Shown piece by piece: positions 26,706-36,018 of a stretch of DNA of 64,000 nucleotides. Location of the stretch: the NCBI GenBank assembly GCA_963778385.1, contig CAVZUA010000037.1:1-64000 (forward strand), written 5' to 3'. A program made the translations under genes and the position numbers. Every line of letters begins with the position of its first letter. The first letter of the stretch is position 1. The notes under the pieces are model-generated. The model saw only the letters and a program-made list of their open reading frames with translations. It was not told the origin of the DNA and ran no database searches. The stretch comes from DATARH01 sp963778385. GTDB taxonomy: Bacteria; Pseudomonadota; Alphaproteobacteria; ATCC43930; CGMCC-115725.

Positions 26706-28085
26706 ATGGCCGTGCAGAACCGCATGATGACGCTGGTGGCGTTTCTGCAAGCGCAGAACTGTTCGAACCTGCCGGGATCATGGCGCCATCCAGCGACGGT
26801 GCTCGATTTCCTGACGCCGGAATACTACCAGCGCATCGCCCGCACGCTGGAGGACGGCAAGATCCAGATGGCGTTTTTCGACGACCGCCTGGCGCTGCCC
26901 GACATCTATACCGGCGAGCACGCGCAAGCGGTCGCCGCCGGGGTGCGCGCTGTGAAGATGGACCCTTGCACCATCCTGATGATGATGGGCGCGGTGACGC
27001 AGCGGCTGGGGCTCGGCGCGACCTATTCGACGACCTATTACGAGCCGTATCACATCGCCCGCGTCTTCGCGACGATGGACCTGATGCTGAAAGGCCGCGC
27101 CGCCTGGAACATCGTGACCTCGCTCAACAGCGGCGAGGCGAAGAATTTCGGCAGCGCCCAGCACATGGCGCATGACGAGCGCTACGACCGCGCCGACGAG
27201 TTCATGGAGGTGGTGCTCGGCCACTGGAACACCTGGGAAGACGACGCGCTGATCCTCGACAAGACCGACAGCCGCTTCGCCGATCCCACCAAAGTGCACC
27301 GGCTCGACCATGACGGCCGCTATTTCCGCTCGCGCGGACCGTTCAGCGTGCCGCGCTCGCCGCAGGGCCAGCCGGTGCTGATCCAGGCCGGGCAATCCGG
27401 CCGCGGCCAGGCCTTTGCGGCGAAATGGGCCGATCTGGTGTTCGTGATCTTTCACAGCCTGGCCGACGGCATGCGCGAATACGCGGCCTTCAAGGCGGCG
27501 GTGGCGGCGCAGGGGCGCGACCCGGCGAGCGTGCGCATCGCCCCCGCCTGCTATGTCTGCGTCGGTGAGAGCGAGGCCGCGGCGCAGGAAAAACGCGCGA
27601 TCATCGAGGCCACGGCCCGCGATATCGACCGGCTGGTGCTGCTATCCGAAGTGCTGAATTACGATTTCGCCAAGAAGCCGATGGACGAGCCTTTCGCCGA
27701 CGAGGAGCTCGCCGAACTCTCGTTCCAGGGTTTTCGCGACCGGGTGATCCGGGTCTCGGGGAAGAGGAACCCGACGGTGCGCGATTTCATCACCATCTCC
27801 GGCCGCGGCACGGTCGCGGAGCACCCGATGTTTGTCGGCAACCCCAGGCAGGTTGCCGACCAGATGGAGGAATGGTTCACCGCGCCGGCCTGCGACGGGT
27901 TTGTGCTGGCCGCGACCAGCATGCCGGGCGCCTATGACGACGTGGTGCGGTTGCTGGTGCCCGAGTTGCAGCGCCGCGGCCTCTTCCACAAGGACTACGA
28001 GGGCCCGACGCTGCGCGACAATCTCGGACTGGCGATCCCGCGGGCCGCCGATTGGCATTCGGCCCGGCCGCGCGCGGCCGAATAA
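26706..28085 (+). CDS. NtaA/SnaA/DszA-type flavin-dependent monooxygenase
   Basis: The 459-residue luciferase-superfamily protein is of the reduced-FMN-dependent group that includes nitrilotriacetate monooxygenase, DszA and DmoA. Landmarks are FLTPEYYQRIARTLEDGKIQMAFFDD, ATYSTTYYEPYHIARVFATMD, RAAWNIVTSLNSGEAKNFG, DGRYFRSRGPFSVPRSPQGQPVLIQAGQSGRGQAFAAK. It needs a separate flavin reductase, which I do not see nearby. ATG 26706 follows aacggagggtgccgcc. The gene lies 73 bp after the MFS gene on the same strand and is probably co-transcribed with it and the following small gene. Confidence 0.9.
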   Translation: MAVQNRMMTLVAFLQAQNCSNLPGSWRHPATVLDFLTPEYYQRIARTLEDGKIQMAFFDDRLALPDIYTGEHAQAVAAGVRAVKMDPCTILMMMGAVTQRLGLGATYSTTYYEPYHIARVFATMDLMLKGRAAWNIVTSLNSGEAKNFGSAQHMAHDERYDRADEFMEVVLGHWNTWEDDALILDKTDSRFADPTKVHRLDHDGRYFRSRGPFSVPRSPQGQPVLIQAGQSGRGQAFAAKWADLVFVIFHSLADGMREYAAFKAAVAAQGRDPASVRIAPACYVCVGESEAAAQEKRAIIEATARDIDRLVLLSEVLNYDFAKKPMDEPFADEELAELSFQGFRDRVIRVSGKRNPTVRDFITISGRGTVAEHPMFVGNPRQVADQMEEWFTAPACDGFVLAATSMPGAYDDVVRLLVPELQRRGLFHKDYEGPTLRDNLGLAIPRAADWHSARPRAAE

Positions 28086-28095
28086 AGGACCGCCG

Positions 28096-28320
28096 ATGAA
28101 CTTGAAGGAAGCCGTCGCCGTCGCCAAGCAGCACGTCAGCGATCTGATCGCGCCCGACATCCCACGGAATGTTCGGCTGGAGGAATTCCTTTACGATGAC
28201 CATCTCGCCGTCTGGTCGCTGACGATTGGCTACGCGCTCCCTGAGCAAGAAGCCCGCAACTACAAAATCGTCCGCGTCTCCGAGGCCAATAAATCAGTGC
28301 TGTCGGTCAAGGACCGGTAG
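28096..28320 (+). CDS. Hypothetical 74-residue protein
   Basis: The product (MNLKEAVAVAKQHVSDLIAP, VWSLTIGYALPEQEARNYKIVRV) has a helix followed by a small beta-rich part. It resembles short orphan proteins of unknown function found in many proteobacteria. It starts 10 bp after the monooxygenase stop, with gaccgccg before the ATG. No motif indicates a role. Confidence 0.6.
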   Translation: MNLKEAVAVAKQHVSDLIAPDIPRNVRLEEFLYDDHLAVWSLTIGYALPEQEARNYKIVRVSEANKSVLSVKDR

Positions 28321-28384
28321 AAACCCATCATGCGCCAATCCTCGCCGGGCGATGGGTTTCGCTACGCTCAACCCATCCTACCGC

Positions 28385-28627
28385 TCAGCCAGGCATTTCG
28401 GGCCGCACCGTTCGGCTTGGATCAGAGGCCGCTGGCGCATGGCGCTGGCACAGCGCCGGCCCGGTCGCCGCCGCCCGCGCATGGGCAACGACATGGGCAA
28501 CGACGGTGTGCGCGCGATGCAGCGCGGGCGGCGCGACAAACATCGAGGCGAGGATCGTGAAGCAGGCGACCCAGGCGCCGATCACGCGGCGCCCGGTCAA
28601 GATATGGTCGTCCGGATCGTAGTCCAT
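28385..28627 (-). CDS. Possible small membrane protein
   Basis: An 80-residue frame starting MDYDPDDHILTGRRVIGAW contains one clear TM helix (VIGAWVACFTILASMFVAPP), then a His/Ala-rich tail that runs into a palindromic repeat at 28325-28385. The N-terminal half looks like a plausible small membrane protein and the C-terminal half does not. No homologue is recognised. Confidence 0.35.
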   Translation of the reverse strand: MDYDPDDHILTGRRVIGAWVACFTILASMFVAPPALHRAHTVVAHVVAHARAAATGPALCQRHAPAASDPSRTVRPEMPG

Positions 28628-28775
28628 GTGACGAACACCCCGTTGGAGGCGGGCCAAAATTCGTCGATGCCCTCTGTTGCAGCGCAACATAGCCCTACAT
28701 CGTCACCGGCGCCCGGTTTGCCAAGGGCTACTGCGGTCAAACAAGAGTGAACCGCCCCAGAGTGCAGTTTTCCCC

Positions 28776-28918
28776 GTCATTCCGGGGCATCGCGCGGCGA
28801 TGAACCCGGAACCCATGAACACGGACCCTAGAAAAGTGCGTTCCGACACCGCAACCACATTGGATGAGGTCGTGTTCATGGGTTCCGGGTTCGGCCTTGC
28901 GGGCCGCCCCGGAATGAC
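28776..28918. repeat. 143-bp palindromic repeat, copy A
   Basis: It begins gtcattccggggc and ends gccccggaatgac, with internal inverted arms gaacccggaacccatgaaca / tgttcatgggttccgggttc. A second copy of 142 bp in the same orientation is at 39792. It lies in a 366-bp stretch (28628-28993) with no convincing gene; the rest of that stretch shows nothing I can name. Confidence 0.85.
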
Positions 28919-28993
28919 GAAGGTAATTTCGGACTGAGCGGACTTGGCGACGTTCGCGATCCAGATCGACGCCGTTACCGTATTTAATACGAC

Positions 28994-29179
28994 ATGCTGC
29001 TTCTGCTGCTCATCCTCGTCGCCGTGGTGGCGCTACCCGCGGTGGCGTATGTCGAGTACCAGCGGTGGCGCGGCTTGGTCGTGGTCGAGCCACCTTTCGA
29101 CGAGATGAACCACGACCCTCCCAAACCCTCGACGGATGCCCCAAAGCGCCTGCCGAACATCACGGATATCGGCGTCTGA
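28994..29179 (+). CDS. Possible 61-residue single-TM protein
   Basis: The frame encodes an N-terminal hydrophobic helix (LLLLLILVAVVALPAVAYV), then YQRWRGLVVVEPPFDEMNHDPPKPSTDAPKR. It could be a small membrane-tethered protein. The translation start has no strong ribosome-binding site and no family is recognised. It is convergent with livF. Confidence 0.4.
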   Translation: MLLLLLILVAVVALPAVAYVEYQRWRGLVVVEPPFDEMNHDPPKPSTDAPKRLPNITDIGV

Positions 29180-29210
29180 CTGCCGCTAGTGCTTTCGCCG
29201 CTCGGACCGT

Positions 29211-29921
<711 letters not shown>

Positions 29922-30127
29922 TGCCCGAATTCATTCCGCCACTTGGTTGAAACCGGCGCGAGCATAGCCGCGGCGGGCGCGTGCGCCCATCGCCAATCGG
30001 CATGGAAAATCGATGACATGCGCCGGATTTGCGCCATTATCGTCGCGGTCGGGAGGAAATGATGCGGAGCGATAGCACCTTGAGCGGCGAACCTGCTGGA
30101 TATGGCTGCGAGCGATAAGCCCGCATC

Positions 30128-31060
30128 ATGTCGTTCTCGCTCGTCGATTTCCTCCAAGCGCTGGCTGCCGGCATTCTGGTCGGCAGCGCCTATGCGTTGA
30201 TGTGCATCGGCCTCGGCATCATTTTCGGCGCGATGCGGGTCATCAATTTCGCCCAGGGCGACTTCCTGATGATCGGCATGTATGCCGCGTTCTATCTGGC
30301 GACCGGGGCTGGGCTGTCGGCATTCTTCGGCCCGAGCGCCGGGCCGATCGTCGCGGCATTTCTCGCGGGGCCGATCGTCTTCGCGCTCGGCTGGGTGCTG
30401 CACCAGTTCGTCGTCGCGCGCGTCACCGGCGCCGGCGCGGCGCAAACGGAGGGGGCCGGCGCCTACGGCCAGATCCTTACCACGCTCGGCATCTCGCTGA
30501 TCCTGCAGAATGGCGGGCTGATCGTGTTCGGCTCGGCACCGACCGGCATCCGCACGCCGCTGGCGCGGCAATCCTGGGAGATCGGCGACATCCTGCTCAA
30601 CAAGGGGCGCTGCGTGAGCTTTCTGGTCTCGGTGGGACTGGCGATCGCGGTGTATCTGTTTCTCGGCCATACGCGGCACGGCAAGGGGCTGCGCGCCGCC
30701 GCCGACAACAGCCAGGCGGCGCTCTATATGGGCATCGATGTCGACAAGGCGCACCGCATCGCCTGGAGCCTCGGCGTCGGCATCACCGCGGTCGCGGGCG
30801 GCCTCCTTGCGGGGTCGCAATCGTTTCAGCCCTATACCGGGTTCGATTTTGTCATCGTCATGTATTCCGGCGTCGTGCTCGGCGGGCTCGGCAGCATCAT
30901 GGGCGCGTTCTGGGGCGGGCTGGTGATCGGCGTCGTGCAACAGATGTCGACGCTGGTGCTGCCCTACCAGCTGCAAAACACCGCGATTTTCGTGGTCTTT
31001 CTGCTGATCATCTTTCTGCGGCCGCAGGGCATGTTCGGCCGCCTCAGCGAGCGCACGTGA
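30128..31060 (+). CDS. livH: Branched-chain amino acid-type ABC permease LivH
   Basis: The 310-residue permease has about eight hydrophobic helices, with the LivH landmarks ALMCIGLGIIFGAMRVINFAQGDFLMIGMYAAF near the N-terminus, the conserved loop RAAADNSQAALYMGIDVDKAHRIAWSLG (the EAA-like motif) and GAFWGGLVIGVVQQMSTL. Its TGA overlaps the GTG start of the fused livMG gene by three bases (gtga). It faces the divergent livF across about 200 bp. Confidence 0.92.
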   Translation: MSFSLVDFLQALAAGILVGSAYALMCIGLGIIFGAMRVINFAQGDFLMIGMYAAFYLATGAGLSAFFGPSAGPIVAAFLAGPIVFALGWVLHQFVVARVTGAGAAQTEGAGAYGQILTTLGISLILQNGGLIVFGSAPTGIRTPLARQSWEIGDILLNKGRCVSFLVSVGLAIAVYLFLGHTRHGKGLRAAADNSQAALYMGIDVDKAHRIAWSLGVGITAVAGGLLAGSQSFQPYTGFDFVIVMYSGVVLGGLGSIMGAFWGGLVIGVVQQMSTLVLPYQLQNTAIFVVFLLIIFLRPQGMFGRLSERT

Positions 31061-32838
31061 CCCTCACCGCGCCAGTCAAACGCCAGCTTTGGGCGATCCT
31101 CGGTTTCGCGGTGGTCGTGCTCGCCATATCGGCGGCGCTGCGCAGCGACTATTTCGAGCTGGTGCTGTGCCAGGTGCTGCTGTGGGCGATGCTGTCGCTC
31201 GCCTGGAACATCCTGTGCGGCTATAGCGGCTATTTCTCGTTCGGTCATGCCGGGTTCTGGGGGCTGGGCGCCTATACGGTGGCATTGGGGATGATTTACC
31301 TCGACCTGTCGCCGTGGCTGACCATCCCGCTGGGCGGGATTGTCGGCGGGCTGGCCGGGGCGCTGATCGGCTTCCCGACCTTCCGGCTGCGCGGCCATTA
31401 CTTCGCGCTGGCGATGCTCGCCTACCCGCTGGCGACGCTCTACGTGTTCCAGTGGCTCGGCTATCAGGAAGTCGCGCTGCCGATGAAGCGGGACGCGCCG
31501 GCGCTTTACATGCAGTTCGACAACCCGCGCGTCTATGTGGTGCTGGCGCTGGCTCTGCTGGTGATGTCGCTGCTGATCTCGCTCCGGGTCGAGAATTCGC
31601 GTTTCGGGATGTCGCTGTTCGCGATCAAGCAGAACGAGCCGGCGGCCGAGGCGGCGGGCATCAACACCTGGCGCTGGAAGATGCTGGCGCTGATGCTGAG
31701 CGGCGCGCTGGCGGCGGTGGCGGGCGGGCTCTATGCGATCGTGCTGCTGGTGGTGACGCCCGAAGCGGTATTCGGCATGCTGGTCTCGGCGCAGGCGCTG
31801 ATCCTGGCGCTGTTCGGCGGCGTCGGCAGCCTGTGGGGACCGGTAATCGGCGCCGTGGTGCTGGTGCCGCTCGCCGAGGGCCTCAACGCGAAGCTCGGCA
31901 GCGTGCTGCCCGGTATCCAGGGGGTGGTCTACGGCGTCGCGATCATCGCCATCATTCTGTGGGCCCCTGAGGGGGTCTATTGGCGTGTGCGCGACCGAAT
32001 CACGAGGCGAAAGCCGGAAGCCGCTGCTGCTGCGCTAGCTCCGCTGCCGGTCGCGGTGGTACCGAAAGCGCGCGAGGCCGCGCGCGCACCGGGCAAAGAC
32101 CTGCTGGTGCTGCGCGATGTCGGCATCGCGTTTGGCGGGTTGCGCGCGCTCGACGGAGTGAACCTCACCGTCCCCGAGGGCGGGCTCTACGGCATTATCG
32201 GCCCGAACGGCGCCGGCAAGACGACACTGTTCAACGTCATCAACGGCTTTCTCGCGCCGCTGCAAGGCACGATCAGCTTCGCCGGGGAGCCGCTGACCGG
32301 CTTGCGGCCAAACCAGGTCTGTCGCCGCGGCATCGGCCGCACCTTCCAGGTGGTGCGTGCCTTCCCGCGCATGACGGTGTTGGAAAACGTCACGGTGGGC
32401 GCCTTTGTCGGCGCGCCCGACGACGCGGCAGCGCGCCGCATGGCGCTGACCGCGCTCGACCGCGTCGGGCTCAGCGCCCGCGCCGGCGCGTTAGCCGGCA
32501 GGCTGACCAACCGTGAGCTGCGGCTGATGGAACTGGCGCGCGCGCTCGCGCCGCAGCCGCGGCTGATGCTGCTCGACGAAACGCTCGCCGGGCTCGGCCA
32601 TGACGATCTCGACGGCATTCTCGGCGCGATCCGGCGGGTGCGCGAGGATGGCGTCACGGTGCTGATCATCGAGCACACGATGCATGCGATGGTGCAGTTG
32701 GTGGACCATTTCGACGTGCTCGACCATGGTCGGCTGATCGCCAGCGGCGCGCCGGAGATCGTCGTGCGCAACCCCGAGGTGATCGAGGCCTATCTCGGCA
32801 AGAAATGGGCCCAGCAGGTGACCGAAGCAGCGAAATAA
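31057..32838 (+). CDS. Fused LivM permease / LivG ATP-binding protein
   Basis: The 593-residue protein joins two subunits. Residues about 1-310 are LivM: WNILCGYSGYFSFGHAGFWGLGAYTVALG, LRGHYFALAMLAYPLATLYV, FGGVGSLWGPVIGAVVLVPLAEGL. A linker of about 35 residues rich in Ala and Pro follows. Residues about 345-593 are LivG: IAFGGLRALDGVNLTVPEGGLYGIIGPNGAGKTTLFNVI (Walker A), GIGRTFQVVRAFPRMTVLENV, LLDETLAGL (Walker B). The ABC signature is degenerate, LTNRELRLMELARAL instead of LSGGQ-like. The start GTG 31057 overlaps the livH stop. LivM-LivG fusions occur in alphaproteobacteria. Confidence 0.9.
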   Translation: MTLTAPVKRQLWAILGFAVVVLAISAALRSDYFELVLCQVLLWAMLSLAWNILCGYSGYFSFGHAGFWGLGAYTVALGMIYLDLSPWLTIPLGGIVGGLAGALIGFPTFRLRGHYFALAMLAYPLATLYVFQWLGYQEVALPMKRDAPALYMQFDNPRVYVVLALALLVMSLLISLRVENSRFGMSLFAIKQNEPAAEAAGINTWRWKMLALMLSGALAAVAGGLYAIVLLVVTPEAVFGMLVSAQALILALFGGVGSLWGPVIGAVVLVPLAEGLNAKLGSVLPGIQGVVYGVAIIAIILWAPEGVYWRVRDRITRRKPEAAAAALAPLPVAVVPKAREAARAPGKDLLVLRDVGIAFGGLRALDGVNLTVPEGGLYGIIGPNGAGKTTLFNVINGFLAPLQGTISFAGEPLTGLRPNQVCRRGIGRTFQVVRAFPRMTVLENVTVGAFVGAPDDAAARRMALTALDRVGLSARAGALAGRLTNRELRLMELARALAPQPRLMLLDETLAGLGHDDLDGILGAIRRVREDGVTVLIIEHTMHAMVQLVDHFDVLDHGRLIASGAPEIVVRNPEVIEAYLGKKWAQQVTEAAK

Positions 32839-32877
32839 GCCAGAAAATAAGCCAATACGAATGCAGGAGGAGAGGAC

Positions 32878-34116
32878 ATGACCCACAGATTGACCCGACG
32901 CAGCGTGACCCGCGGCCTGGCGCTCACCGCCGGCGCGCTGGCGGTGCCGGCGATCGGCCGCGCCCAGGCAAAATCGGTCAAGATCGCGATGATCGTCCCG
33001 CTGTCCGGCCCGTGGGCACGGCAAGGGCAGCTTCTGAAGATGGGCGGCGACCTGCTCGTCGAGGACGTCAATACGAACGGCGGCATCAAGGCGCTCGGCG
33101 GGGCCAAGCTCCAAATCATCTACGCCGATGCCGGCGACAGTACGGAAAAGGCCAAAAACGCAGCACAACGCCTGTTGTCGGAAGAGCCGGAATTGGCCGG
33201 CGGCACGGGCTGCTGGCTGAGCTCGTTCACGCTGGCGGTGACCGAGGTCACCGAGCGCGCCTCGCTGCCGTGGATCACGCTGTCCTACTCGGACGCGATC
33301 ACCAATCGCGGCTTTAAATTCATCTTCCAAACCTCGCCCACCGCCGAGCACCAGGCCGCCGAGACGCTGCCGACCGCGCTCAAACTGGCGGAGGGCACGA
33401 CTGGCAAGGCGCCGAAGACGATCGGCATCATCCAGGACAACACCGCCTCGCCGGTCAGCTTCGCCAAGCCGCTGCGCGAGGGCGGGCTCGAAAAATTGGG
33501 GCTGAAGCTGGTCGTTGACCAGATTTTCACCCCACCGCTATCCGACGCGACGCCGCTGATCGAGAAGGTGCGCTCGGCCAAGCCCGATTTCCTGCTGCTG
33601 CTGACCTCGGCGATGCCGGATTGCAAGCTGGTGCTCGAAAAGCTCGATGAATTCAAGCTGTCGCACGGCAAGATCCCGCTGGTCGGCAACGGCGCGCCGT
33701 TCGGCTCGCCGGAGCTGCTGAAGACGATCGGTCCCGAGCTGCTCGAAGGCCTGCTGTTCAGCGTCGCCAACTGGCCGACGAAGGGCCAGGAAGCGTTCAT
33801 CGAACGCTTCAAGCAAAAGACCGGAGAGCCGTTCCTCACGCAGGACGCGCTGTGCGGTTACGGCGAGCCGGCGATCCTGGTGCAGGCGATCGAGACCGCG
33901 GGCACGGCCGACAAGCTCAAGGTCGCCGACGCGATCCGCGCGATGAACCTGACCACCGGCCCGGCCGCGCAGTGCTTCCCCGGTCCGATCAAGTTCGACG
34001 AAAAGGGCCGCCGGGTGGACGTGCCGATGATCTTCGCGCAATGGCAGAAGGGCGTGCCGGTCACGGTCTTCCCGACTGACCTCGCGCTGGCGAAGCCGTT
34101 CTGGCCGTCGGTGTAG
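32878..34116 (+). CDS. Periplasmic substrate-binding protein (LivK/UrtA type)
   Basis: The 412-residue protein has an N-terminal twin-arginine-like signal (LTRRSVTRGLALTAGALAVPAIGRAQA), then a type I periplasmic-binding fold of the Leu/Ile/Val or amide family: VKIAMIVPLSGPWARQGQLLKMGGDLLVEDVNTNGGI, LAGGTGCWLSSFTLAVTEV, FIFQTSPTAEHQAA, GPIKFDEKGRR. It delivers the ligand to LivH-LivMG/LivF. The ATG at 32878 follows gcaggaggagagg, a strong ribosome-binding site. The ligand cannot be predicted; neighbouring hydantoinase and amidase genes suggest an amide or cyclic ureide. Confidence 0.9.
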   Translation: MTHRLTRRSVTRGLALTAGALAVPAIGRAQAKSVKIAMIVPLSGPWARQGQLLKMGGDLLVEDVNTNGGIKALGGAKLQIIYADAGDSTEKAKNAAQRLLSEEPELAGGTGCWLSSFTLAVTEVTERASLPWITLSYSDAITNRGFKFIFQTSPTAEHQAAETLPTALKLAEGTTGKAPKTIGIIQDNTASPVSFAKPLREGGLEKLGLKLVVDQIFTPPLSDATPLIEKVRSAKPDFLLLLTSAMPDCKLVLEKLDEFKLSHGKIPLVGNGAPFGSPELLKTIGPELLEGLLFSVANWPTKGQEAFIERFKQKTGEPFLTQDALCGYGEPAILVQAIETAGTADKLKVADAIRAMNLTTGPAAQCFPGPIKFDEKGRRVDVPMIFAQWQKGVPVTVFPTDLALAKPFWPSV

Positions 34117-34151
34117 CGAAGTTCGGCCGAGTCCGAGCAACCATTTCAATC

Positions 34152-34248
34152 GTCATGGCCGGGCTTGACCCGGCCATCCAGCGAACCGCCGCAACCATCC
34201 AGACTGCTGAAATGTCAGTTGGATGCCCGGAACAAGTCCGGGCATGAC
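34152..34248. repeat. 97-bp double-hairpin palindromic repeat, copy 2
   Basis: It has the same layout as the 22511 copy: atggccggg/cccggccat hairpin, spacer, atgcccgga/tccgggcat hairpin. Compared by hand with the inverted copy at 35900 it differs at five of 97 positions, all in the spacer. It is downstream of both livK and hyuB, which converge, and probably terminates both. Confidence 0.88.
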
Positions 34249-34268
34249 GATCTTAACCGGGCGTCGCT

Positions 34269-35837
34269 CTATCCGTCGTCGAACTCATGCACGGCGGGCG
34301 GGCCGTAGCCGCCGGCGCCGGGGGTGATGATCTCGACGATCTGGCCGGCGCGCAGCACGCCATTGCCCTGGACGAACGGGTCGACGCCGGGGCCGAAGCG
34401 GAATTCGCCGTGGCCGCCGGGGGCGCCGCCGGCCAATCCCCAGGGCGGCGTATAAAGCCGCGAGCCGTCGAGCCGCAGGTGGCAGTCGGCTTCGGCGCGA
34501 TACACCCGACGCAGCCCCATCCCGCCGCGATGCCTGCCGGCGCCGCCTGAGCCGTCGACCAATTCGTAGCGCAGCAGGGTCAGCGGGTATTCGACCTCCA
34601 GCGCCTCGACGGGCAGGTTCGAGGTGTTGGTCATGTGAACATGCACGCCGTCGAGCCCGTCCTTGGTGGCGCGCGCACCAGAGCCGCCGCCGATCGTTTC
34701 GAGATAGACCCAGAGATGCCCGTCCTTGGGATCGGCGCCGGCAAAGCTGGCCGTCGCGCAGGAGCCGTTGCCGGCGGCGATCGCCTTGTCGGGCGCGGCC
34801 TGCGCCAGCGCGCCGATCACCAGATCGGCGGCGCGCTGGCTGGTGCTGGTGCGACCATTAACCGCCGCCGGGTGCGTGGCGTTGAGGATCGTGCCGAGCG
34901 GGGCGGTCACGGTGATCGGCCGTGCCAGCCCCGAATTCGGCAGGATGGTCGGGTCGACCACCGCCTTGACCGCGTAGTACACGCTCGACAAGAGCGCGGT
35001 GTAGATCATGTTGATCCCGGCGCGCACCTGCGGCGGGCTCTCGAAATGCAGCCGCATCTCGTCGCCGGCGATCGTCACTTCGACCGAGACCGGCAGGGCG
35101 CGGCCGAGCTCGGGATTGTCGTAGGTGTCCTCGAAACGGTAGACGCCGTCGGGCAGCGCGGCGATGCCGGCGCGCATCTTGCGCTCGGCGTAATCCTGCA
35201 ACGCGTCGCCGACCGCGAGCACCGTATCGGTGCCGTATTTCCCGCACAGCGCCTGCATGCGCTGCACGCCGAGCCGGTTCGCCGCCATCTGCGCGCGCAA
35301 GTCCGAGAGGCGCTCACGCGGCACCTGGCAGTTCAACAGGATCAGTTCCCGCACATCCTCCTGCAATTCGCCGGCGCGGTAGAGCCGGATCGGCGGGATG
35401 CGAAGCCCCTCCTGGAAGATATGCGCGTGGCCGCGATCGGCGAAGTCGGCGTGGTGCGCGGTGTTGACCGCCCAGGCGACAATGCGGTCCTCGACGAAAA
35501 TCGGCTCGCCGAGCACGATGTCAGGCAGATGCGTGCCGCCGCCGGCATAGGCGTCGTTGCCGATGAAAACGTCGCCCGGCTGCATCTTTTCGACCGGGTG
35601 GCGCTTCAGGATTTCCGGGATGACCCCGAGAAAGCTGCCGAGATGCATCGGGATGTGCTCGGCCTGGCACAGCGTCGTGCCGCGCGTGTCGAACAGCGCG
35701 GTGGAGCAGTCGCGGCGCTCCTTGATGTTCGTCGAGTAGCTGGCGCGCACCAGCGCCTCACCCATCTCCTCGACGATCGAGGATAGCGCGCTGCCAATGA
35801 CCTCGACGGTGATCGGATCGATGCGGTTAGTGGTCAT
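34269..35837 (-). CDS. hyuB: Hydantoinase B / oxoprolinase family protein HyuB
   Basis: The 522-residue protein is the beta component of ATP-dependent hydantoinase, N-methylhydantoinase or oxoprolinase: DPITVEVIGSALSSIVEEMGEALVRASYSTNIKERRDCSTALFD, AEHIPMHLGSF, GDVFIGNDAYAGGGTHLPDIVL, HHADFADRGHA, GGGSGARATKDGLDGVHVHMTNTSNLPVEALE. It works with HyuA, which hydrolyses ATP to open the ring of a cyclic amide. ATG 35837 starts the family N-terminus. An exact inverted 97-bp repeat brackets the gene (34152 and 35900). Confidence 0.93.
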   Translation of the reverse strand: MTTNRIDPITVEVIGSALSSIVEEMGEALVRASYSTNIKERRDCSTALFDTRGTTLCQAEHIPMHLGSFLGVIPEILKRHPVEKMQPGDVFIGNDAYAGGGTHLPDIVLGEPIFVEDRIVAWAVNTAHHADFADRGHAHIFQEGLRIPPIRLYRAGELQEDVRELILLNCQVPRERLSDLRAQMAANRLGVQRMQALCGKYGTDTVLAVGDALQDYAERKMRAGIAALPDGVYRFEDTYDNPELGRALPVSVEVTIAGDEMRLHFESPPQVRAGINMIYTALLSSVYYAVKAVVDPTILPNSGLARPITVTAPLGTILNATHPAAVNGRTSTSQRAADLVIGALAQAAPDKAIAAGNGSCATASFAGADPKDGHLWVYLETIGGGSGARATKDGLDGVHVHMTNTSNLPVEALEVEYPLTLLRYELVDGSGGAGRHRGGMGLRRVYRAEADCHLRLDGSRLYTPPWGLAGGAPGGHGEFRFGPGVDPFVQGNGVLRAGQIVEIITPGAGGYGPPAVHEFDDG

Positions 35838-35899
35838 GGGGTCATCCTGCAGATTTGGACTAAAAGCGTGACCAAAGATCCGCACATCCTCATCAAATC

Positions 35900-35996
35900 G
35901 TCATGCCCGGACTTGTTCCGGGCATCCAACCGACATTTCAGCAGTCCGGATGGTTGCTGGGGTTCGTTGGATGGCCGGGTCAAGCCCGGCCATGAC
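35900..35996. repeat. 97-bp double-hairpin palindromic repeat, copy 3 (inverted)
   Basis: This is the reverse orientation of the 34152 copy, located between the hyuA stop and the hyuB start. It can form two hairpins in the hyuAB transcript and could reduce hyuB expression relative to hyuA. The two copies flank hyuB as inverted repeats. Confidence 0.88.
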
Positions 35997-36018
35997 GAAT
36001 TGAAGGATATGGAGAGCA

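Noticed and set aside
30202..31056. Extended N-terminus of the LivMG frame upstream of 31057
   Set aside because: The upstream part is a shadow of livH in another frame; the LivM homology and the overlap with the livH stop place the start at GTG 31057.
34635..35786. Plus-strand frame (383 codons) across hyuB
   Set aside because: It is antisense shadow of the well-conserved hyuB gene.
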